Part shown: piece by piece, positions 6,584 through 11,027 of the stretch | How positions within the stretch are numbered: position 1 is the first letter of the stretch | How the letters are laid out: the number at the start of each line of letters is the position of its first letter | Assembly: GCA_023438965.1 (NCBI GenBank) | Contig: JAEXPB010000039.1 | Coordinates: 1 to 11,027 of the forward strand | DNA from: Bacillota bacterium | GTDB taxonomy: Bacteria; Bacillota; Clostridia; Saccharofermentanales; UBA5734 | Reading direction: 5' to 3' | DNA length: 11,027 bases | Program-made: the position numbers and the translations under genes | Notes under the pieces: model-generated | The model's database searches: none | Told to the model about the DNA's origin: nothing | What the model saw: only the letters and a program-made list of their open reading frames with translations

Positions 6584-7546
6584 ATGGTAAAATCATGGCA
6601 AGACATGACGGAATATCTCCTGGACAACACATCCGACCCATTCCCACGCTACATTCTGAAAAGGGACATTCTGAACGATCCAATATCCGATTCGGAACTG
6701 GACGCCATCCACGCCTCGAAATGGTATCGGCAGCTAGCCGATGAGCAATGGGCGGACGGTTCCTGGGGCAGATTTCATTCGATGGATTCAAAGTCCGCAC
6801 ATAAGCTTAAATTCGTTACAACGGAATCGGCACTGCGGCGCGCGCACGAGCTTGGCCTGACCAAGGACGACCCGATGGTTGCGAAGTGCATGGCTTTGAT
6901 GGAACGGTATGTCCAAGGTACCGAAACTTGGCGCGACACGATCGAAAAGCATCATGACGGCGGTAAAAGCCATCTGCACTGCCGTCCGTATTTGACCGCC
7001 GCCCAGATCAATTTATTTGATCCGGAAAACCCGGTCGTCAAACCACGGCGGGATGTTTTCGTTCGCACGCTTGAAATAGCCTTGGCCAAAGGATCTTTCG
7101 ATGAAAAGGCCTGGGAGCAGGAAAACCGCGCTTATCGCGGTCCATGCCTGAATGGCTGGAATGCCTATCCCTTGATGATCATGCAAAACTGTGATTGCCT
7201 GACCGACGAGCTGCAGAGATCGTATCTGGCTTATATCTGGAACAAGCAGGAAGGCATCTATTATATCTCTGATTTTGCCCCGGCCGAAAAGCGGCATTTG
7301 GAGGACAAAAAGTTCACAATGTGGCTTTCCGCGCTGGAAATTCTGAGCGGCTTTTCGCTGTTTCCGGAATTGATGGCGGACACGGGCGCGTATTTGGTCA
7401 GCGAAGCCAACCGCCTGATCGCGGACGATGTTCAGCTGCCGGCAGCCAACCCGATATTTGGCCATTACAGCGAAAGCTGGCGGGATAAAGATGCCAGAAA
7501 AAATGATATGATCCTACGCATACTGCGGGTGCTTGTCAAGTGTTGA
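6584..7546 (+). CDS. Uncharacterised protein with alpha/alpha-toroid (terpene cyclase/prenyltransferase-like) character
   Basis: The protein has 320 residues, starting at ATG 6584, closely preceded by AAGGTGA (6574-6580). I do not recognise a named family with certainty. The clearest clue is QWADGSWG (55-62), which resembles the QW motif (QxxDGSWG) of squalene cyclases and related alpha/alpha-toroid proteins. The surrounding sequence alternates helices rich in Leu, Ala and Trp, including KFTMWLSALEILSGF near residue 245, as such barrels do. No DxDD or DCTAE catalytic motif of terpene cyclases is visible, so enzymatic cyclisation is not supported. Other features are an HHDGGKSHLHCRPYL cluster (127-141) with several His residues and one Cys, which could bind metal, and no signal peptide. 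It lies 9 nt after the VOC gene and 22 nt before the flavoprotein gene in one run. Fold is tentative; role is unknown. Confidence 0.65.
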   Translation: MVKSWQDMTEYLLDNTSDPFPRYILKRDILNDPISDSELDAIHASKWYRQLADEQWADGSWGRFHSMDSKSAHKLKFVTTESALRRAHELGLTKDDPMVAKCMALMERYVQGTETWRDTIEKHHDGGKSHLHCRPYLTAAQINLFDPENPVVKPRRDVFVRTLEIALAKGSFDEKAWEQENRAYRGPCLNGWNAYPLMIMQNCDCLTDELQRSYLAYIWNKQEGIYYISDFAPAEKRHLEDKKFTMWLSALEILSGFSLFPELMADTGAYLVSEANRLIADDVQLPAANPIFGHYSESWRDKDARKNDMILRILRVLVKC

Positions 7547-7568
7547 AAGCAAACACCAGGAGGTAGAA

Positions 7569-8021
7569 ATGATCAGTGAGCAAAACCACGGAGCATTATC
7601 GATCATGTCGGCGCGATTCGGGCATGATACAATTTTGTCGCTGGCGACGCTGGACGGCAACCGGCCGTCGGTGCGACTGGTGAACAGCTATTATGAAGAC
7701 GGCGCTTTTTATACCGTCACCTATGCGCTGTCAAACAAAATACGTCAGATCAGGAAAAATCCCGAAGTCGCTGTATGTGGCGAATGGTTCACGGCGCACG
7801 GCATTGGTGAGAACCTTGGCCATGTCCGGAACGAGAAAAACCAGGCGATGATGGCCAGGCTCCATACCGTGTTCGCCCAGTGGTATGATAATGGCCATGT
7901 TGATGAGAATGACCCGAATACCTGTCTGCTCCGGGTTCGGCTGACGTCCGGGGTTCTGTTTCATGAAGGAAAGAAATATGTGATTGACTTTACGGCGGAT
8001 ATAACCGGCTGCGGTCCATAA
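7569..8021 (+). CDS. Pyridoxamine 5'-phosphate oxidase-fold (FMN-binding split barrel) protein
   Basis: The protein has 150 residues. ATG 7569 with AGGAGG (7558-7563) 5 nt upstream is clearly the start; an upstream in-frame TTG at 7533 lies inside the preceding gene. The pattern TILSLATLDGNRPSVRLVNSYYEDGAFY (21-48), then ALSNKIRQIRKNPEVAVCGEW (53-73), is the classic PNPOx-like split barrel that binds FMN in the cleft of a dimer. Small stand-alone members include flavin reductases, flavin or haem binders and uncharacterised general stress-type proteins. Compared with true PdxH it is short and lacks the C-terminal PLP-recognition part, so vitamin B6 synthesis is unlikely. It is the last gene before a strong terminator. 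Fold is confident; substrate is unknown. Confidence 0.85.
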   Translation: MISEQNHGALSIMSARFGHDTILSLATLDGNRPSVRLVNSYYEDGAFYTVTYALSNKIRQIRKNPEVAVCGEWFTAHGIGENLGHVRNEKNQAMMARLHTVFAQWYDNGHVDENDPNTCLLRVRLTSGVLFHEGKKYVIDFTADITGCGP

Positions 8022-8044
8022 AAGACCTGGCTGTCCCGATTATC

Positions 8045-8075
8045 ACGCCCCGGCCAAATCTGACCGGGGCGTTTT
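8045..8075 (+). terminator. Intrinsic terminator of the AraC-led gene run
   Basis: CGCCCCGG (8046-8053) pairs perfectly with CCGGGGCG (8064-8071) across a 10-nt loop, extended by an A-T pair, and is followed by TTTT (8072-8075). It lies 24 nt after the stop of the flavoprotein gene and separates this run from the ferredoxin operon. Confidence 0.88.
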
Positions 8076-8118
8076 GCCATATTTTCCCGGTCGGTCCAAA
8101 TCGTCACGCTCCGGATGA

Positions 8119-8137
8119 CCCGGGCGCCGGGTATAAT
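8119..8137 (+). promoter_or_regulatory. Candidate promoter -10 with adjoining palindrome upstream of the ferredoxin gene
   Basis: A perfect TATAAT (8132-8137) lies 86 nt before the ferredoxin start. Directly against it is the perfect inverted repeat CCCGG-gcg-CCGGG (8119-8131), which would fall in the promoter spacer where a repressor could bind. No good -35 box is seen at 16-18 nt, so the promoter may need an activator or be weak. This is the only candidate start site between the terminator and the operon. Confidence 0.45.
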
Positions 8138-8223
8138 GGCATCAGGCTCGGAGCTGAAACATCCAATCAAAGCAGGCAAGTCCATACGGAACCAACTGAC
8201 TGATAAAAGGGGGAAGGGAGCGC

Positions 8224-8409
8224 ATGGCCAAGTACACCGTGCGAACAGGCTGCACACTTTGCGGCATGTGCGTCTGCGTCTGTCCGATCCAGGCGATCCG
8301 GCTGCTGCCGGACGGCGCCCACATCGATCCGGACCGCTGCGCCGGCTGCGGCATCTGCTATCGCAATTGCGCCAGCGAAGCCATCCAAAAGGAAGCACCA
8401 GCTAAATAG
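8224..8409 (+). CDS. Small 2x[4Fe-4S] ferredoxin-type protein
   Basis: The protein has 61 residues. The first cluster motif is C10-x2-C13-x2-C16-x3-C20-P and the second is C39-x2-C42-x2-C45-x3-C49, the standard bacterial dicluster ferredoxin pattern. An extra Cys18 lies inside the first motif. The second motif lacks the usual Pro after its last Cys (it has Ala). The start ATG 8224 follows a purine-rich GGGAAGGGAG stretch. The next gene starts 28 nt downstream and encodes an FAD-dependent oxidoreductase, so this protein most likely passes electrons to or from that flavoenzyme in the cytoplasm. The ferredoxin call is very secure; the partner is inferred from adjacency. Confidence 0.93.
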   Translation: MAKYTVRTGCTLCGMCVCVCPIQAIRLLPDGAHIDPDRCAGCGICYRNCASEAIQKEAPAK

Positions 8410-8437
8410 CTCAACCAGCTAGCAACAGGAGGAAGTC

Positions 8438-9988
8438 ATGATACGATTTGCTGACAAATTGACCTTTGCCCAGAATGCCCTGCCGATCGGGGGCGAATAC
8501 GACGTCATCGTCGTCGGCGGCGGCGTGGCCGGCGTGGCGGCGGCGATGGCCGCCGGCAAACGCGGATTCCGGACCCTGATCATCGAGGCGACCTCGGCCC
8601 TGGGCGGCCTGGCCACGATGGGCCTGGTCAACATCCCGCTCGATTTCGTCTCCGGCCTGGGCATCGAGATGTTCGATGAGCTGGAGGCCGTCAACGCTCA
8701 CTGGCACCGGAACACCGACCCGGAAAAACATAAGCTGATCCTGGACCGCATGACCCGCAAATACCACTGCGACATCCTGCTGGTGACCCAGGTCATCGAT
8801 GCGATCATGGACGGCGACACAATCAAGGGTGTGGCGATCCAGACCAAGACCGGCCCGGAAGCGCTGCTGGCCAAGCGGGTGATCGACTGCTCCGGCGATT
8901 CCGACGCCGCTTTCTATGCCGGTGCCGAACTGATGTCCGGCCGGCCGCAGGACGGCATGAGCCAGGCTTGCTCGCTGGAATTCATCATGGCCGGCGTGGA
9001 CTGGGACCAATATCTGGAATCCGAGGTCAAGAAGAACGACCCGAAATGGCTGGACGTGATCAAAGTCGCCTTGAAAAACGGCGACCTGCCCTATGAGGTC
9101 GACAACCACCTGAACTGGATCACCCATTTGCCCGGCCGGCCGCAGCACTGCGGCAAGGACGAGGTCAGCATCTGTTTCGCCCATTCGCGCAACTGCTTTC
9201 CGAGCCAGACCAGGGAATTGACCCGCATGTACCTGGAAGGGCGCGAACAGGTGGACTTCATCAGTAAATTCCTGATCAAGTACATCCCCGGCTTCGCCGG
9301 CTCCTATCTCAGTTACACGGCCTCGCTGCTGGGCGTGCGCGAGAGCCGGCGCATCGTCGGCGAGTATGTCCTGACCGCCGAGGACATCGCCCATCTGCGC
9401 AATTTCGACGATGTGGTGACCATCAGCATGCATGGCTATGATGTGCACAATTTCGACGCACCGGGCAATATCAAGTGGGCGCCGATGATGATCGACGGCA
9501 AGCTGCAGTATGTCATCTGCAATTCCGGCGGCTTCGGTACGACCACACCGCCGCCCGGCAACGCGCCGGTGGTCAATGTCCGCGGCGAGAATGCCCTGAC
9601 GGCGACCTTCCCGGCCAACAGCTACTATGACATCCCCTGGCGCAGCCTGATCCCGATCCGGGTTGAGAACCTGCTGGCCGCCGGCCGCAACATCTCGACC
9701 GATGTCTACGCCCAGTCCGGCACCCGCCTGATCATGGCCTGCTTCACCCTGGGTGAGGTGGCCGGCACCGCGGCGGCGATCTCGCTGGCCAATGACATCC
9801 CGTTCCGGCAGATCGACCGGGTTCGCCTGCAGCAGGAGCTGATCGCCAACCAGGTCAATATCGGCCAGGGCCTGCGGGAAATCCCCGGCTTGAAGAATGC
9901 CGAGCCCTACGAGGAGAAATATGCCCGCTCCCGGCCGAGCGAACGGGCGGAAATTGACGGTTCAATGAAACAATTTATCGGCGTTTGA
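8438..9988 (+). CDS. FAD-dependent oxidoreductase (FAD_oxidored, PF12831-type)
   Basis: The protein has 516 residues; AGGAGG (8427-8432) sits 5 nt before ATG 8438. An N-terminal Rossmann dinucleotide-binding motif, YDVIVVGGGVAGVAAAMAA (21-39), ends its second strand with Glu50, the usual FAD-ribose contact. It is followed by ALGGLATMGLV (54-64), a shared feature of this group. VIDCSGDSDAAFYAGAE (148-164) is the second FAD-contact region. The C-terminal signature VENLLAAGRNISTD with GTRLIMACFTLGEVAGTAAA closes the FAD site. There is no signal peptide, so it should be cytoplasmic. Members of this family often sit beside carbohydrate uptake and catabolic genes, and their substrates are mostly unknown. 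Here it is sandwiched between a dicluster ferredoxin and a solute-binding lipoprotein, which suggests ferredoxin-linked oxidation or reduction of the imported compound. Cofactor and family are confident; reaction is not. Confidence 0.92.
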   Translation: MIRFADKLTFAQNALPIGGEYDVIVVGGGVAGVAAAMAAGKRGFRTLIIEATSALGGLATMGLVNIPLDFVSGLGIEMFDELEAVNAHWHRNTDPEKHKLILDRMTRKYHCDILLVTQVIDAIMDGDTIKGVAIQTKTGPEALLAKRVIDCSGDSDAAFYAGAELMSGRPQDGMSQACSLEFIMAGVDWDQYLESEVKKNDPKWLDVIKVALKNGDLPYEVDNHLNWITHLPGRPQHCGKDEVSICFAHSRNCFPSQTRELTRMYLEGREQVDFISKFLIKYIPGFAGSYLSYTASLLGVRESRRIVGEYVLTAEDIAHLRNFDDVVTISMHGYDVHNFDAPGNIKWAPMMIDGKLQYVICNSGGFGTTTPPPGNAPVVNVRGENALTATFPANSYYDIPWRSLIPIRVENLLAAGRNISTDVYAQSGTRLIMACFTLGEVAGTAAAISLANDIPFRQIDRVRLQQELIANQVNIGQGLREIPGLKNAEPYEEKYARSRPSERAEIDGSMKQFIGV

Positions 9989-10015
9989 CAGGAAATTCGA
10001 TAGAATGAATATTAT

Positions 10016-10020
10016 GGAGG
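10016..10020 (+). promoter_or_regulatory. Ribosome binding site of the solute-binding lipoprotein
   Basis: GGAGG lies 7 nt before ATG 10028. The whole gap from the preceding stop is 39 nt, consistent with co-transcription. Confidence 0.75.
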
Positions 10021-10027
10021 AAGCGAT

Positions 10028-11027
10028 ATGAAAAGATCGATCAGTCTGATTTTAGCTATTCTGCTTCTGGTTACCCTGACGGCCTGCCAGGCCGCCACGA
10101 CGACAGCCGGCACCAGCGGCGCGGCCGGCACGACTGCCGCCAGCGCAGCCGGCACCACTGCCGCGGCCTGGAAGCGCGACGCCAACCTGAATGAACCGGG
10201 CACCTTGCCGATTTGCAAGCAAACCGTGAAATTGACGATCGGCATGCCGCAGAACGCCATGGTCGAGAATTTCGAAACCAACTGGCAGACCCAGCAGCTG
10301 GAGAAAAAAGGCAATTTCGACCTGTCGTTCACGATGTTCGCGGCGACCGAGATCGAGCAGAAAATCGATCTGATGATCGTGGCCGGCGGTTCCGACCTGC
10401 CGGACGTGATCATGAACGGCCTCGGCGGGCAAGCTAACCTGGTCAAATATGGCAAGGCCGGCATGATCGTCGCGACCAACGATTATTATACGCACAGCGC
10501 CTACTGGATCAAACAATCGCTGGCCAAGATCGACCTCGATACCTTCAAGTATGTCACCTCCTATGACGGCAAAATCTATGGCCTCTTCGCTCTGATGCAA
10601 TCGCTGAACAATGAATACTCGACCAGCCGGCTGAATATCTATGAGCCCTGGCTGAAGGCCCTCGGCCTGGAAATGCCGGACACAACCGCTGAATTCGTCG
10701 ATGTGCTGCGGGCGTTCAAGACCAAGGACCCGAACAAGAACGGCAAGTCCGACGAGATCCCTCTGATCGGCTCCAAGGATGTCATGACCAGCAACTACGC
10801 CAGCTTTATGATGACGCCGTTCATTTATGCCCAGGCCCCCAATTTCTGGACCGTCGCCAACGGCAAGATCGGGGTGGCCTACAATACCGAGGCCTGGCGG
10901 GAAGGCTTGCGTTATACCAAGCAGCTGCTCGCCGAGAACCTGCTCTCGCCCCTGTCCTTTACGCAGGACAAAGCTCAGATGACGGCGACGCTCAGCACGG
11001 ATCCGGCTTCGGTCGGCACCTTCGGCG
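10028..11027 (+). CDS. Extracellular solute-binding lipoprotein of an ABC transporter (N-terminal part; runs off the window)
   Basis: 333 codons are visible and the frame is open at the right edge. Residues 1-20 form a lipoprotein signal: KR at 2-3, a hydrophobic core ISLILAILLLVTL, and lipobox LTAC with Cys20 as the lipidated residue. An Ala/Thr/Gly low-complexity tether (21-47) follows, containing two copies of an 8-residue unit beginning AGTTAA. The mature part fits the carbohydrate-type family 1 solute-binding fold, with SDLPDVIMNGLG (122-133), YVTSYDGKIYGLFAL (175-189) and YEPWLKALGLEMPDTTAEF (205-223). A dockerin/EF-hand-like loop, DPNKNGKSDE (234-243), is typical of the LplA/LipO-like oligosaccharide binders of Bacillota. 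It should be anchored outside the membrane and deliver ligand to a permease pair, perhaps encoded beyond the window. Family is confident; ligand is unknown. Confidence 0.92.
   Translation, partial: MKRSISLILAILLLVTLTACQAATTTAGTSGAAGTTAASAAGTTAAAWKRDANLNEPGTLPICKQTVKLTIGMPQNAMVENFETNWQTQQLEKKGNFDLSFTMFAATEIEQKIDLMIVAGGSDLPDVIMNGLGGQANLVKYGKAGMIVATNDYYTHSAYWIKQSLAKIDLDTFKYVTSYDGKIYGLFALMQSLNNEYSTSRLNIYEPWLKALGLEMPDTTAEFVDVLRAFKTKDPNKNGKSDEIPLIGSKDVMTSNYASFMMTPFIYAQAPNFWTVANGKIGVAYNTEAWREGLRYTKQLLAENLLSPLSFTQDKAQMTATLSTDPASVGTFG
10124..10164 (+). repeat. Short in-frame tandem repeat (24-nt period) in the lipoprotein tether
   Basis: A 17-nt unit at 10124-10140 recurs at 10148-10164 with one mismatch. 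The period of 24 nt equals 8 codons, giving AGTTAASA then AGTTAA. It lies wholly in the low-complexity linker, so copy changes would alter tether length without breaking the frame. Confidence 0.6.

Noticed and set aside
7533..7568. TTG 7533 as the start of the PNPOx-fold protein
   Set aside because: It overlaps the preceding gene and lacks a ribosome binding site, whereas ATG 7569 has AGGAGG at 5 nt.
8411..9448. 345-residue open frame on the minus strand opposite the FAD oxidoreductase
   Set aside because: His/Gln/Val/Asp-biased antisense sequence of a well-supported gene; no domain visible.
9985..9990. Perfect TTGACA overlapping the stop of the FAD oxidoreductase, as a promoter for the lipoprotein gene
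   Set aside because: The candidate -10 boxes (AATATT at 17 nt, TATTAT at 19 nt) would start transcription at or after the GGAGG at 10016-10020, removing the ribosome binding site; TAGAAT at 10001 is only 10 nt away. Co-transcription from upstream is simpler.
1..11027. tRNA, rRNA, riboswitch or CRISPR array
   Set aside because: No cloverleaf, conserved rRNA segment, recognised riboswitch core or regularly spaced direct repeats were seen on reading the intergenic regions.

Overview
The window joins two regions of very different composition. Bases 1 to about 2,815 are AT-rich. The remaining 8.2 kb are GC-rich, mostly with strong AGGAGG-type ribosome binding sites. The Gram-positive style Shine-Dalgarno sites, the Clostridia-like Rhs core wording, the UROD-type methyltransferase, the dicluster ferredoxin and the lipoprotein sugar-binding protein together suggest a GC-rich anaerobic member of the Bacillota (Clostridia-like). 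This is an inference from gene style; no marker gene is present.

Region 1 (1-3116) is the tail of a polymorphic toxin locus. The left edge lies inside an Rhs gene. The first codons carry the conserved end-of-core motif (YCLNNPVNDSDTSGY), followed by a glycine-rich linker and a C-terminal toxin domain resembling AHH/HNH-EndoVII nucleases. Two tandem paralogous genes follow, about 69% identical in protein by hand alignment, with no gaps needed. Each appears to encode a seven-bladed WD40-like beta-propeller, and their position makes them candidate immunity proteins. After them comes a short GC-rich Rhs (YD-repeat) core remnant with an in-frame stop and no start. It looks like the orphan debris left behind when Rhs tips are exchanged. 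Bases 3117-3239 hold no gene, only a possible decayed mobile-element end.

Region 2 (3240-8075) is a divergent pair around a promoter-bearing intergenic region. Leftward lies a UROD-family (MtaA/CmuA-like) protein. Rightward lies an AraC-type regulator heading a tightly packed run: GrpB-family protein, VOC-fold protein, an alpha/alpha-toroid-like protein of unknown role, and a pyridoxamine-phosphate-oxidase-fold flavoprotein. A clear intrinsic terminator closes the run at 8045-8075.

Region 3 (8076-11027) starts with a candidate promoter and carries a 2x[4Fe-4S] ferredoxin, an FAD-dependent oxidoreductase of the FAD_oxidored (PF12831) type, and the first 333 codons of a lipoprotein solute-binding protein that runs off the right edge. 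The plausible reading is uptake of a carbohydrate-like or methylated substrate followed by its redox processing. The UROD-like protein and AraC regulator may belong to the same catabolic programme, but the substrate cannot be told from sequence.
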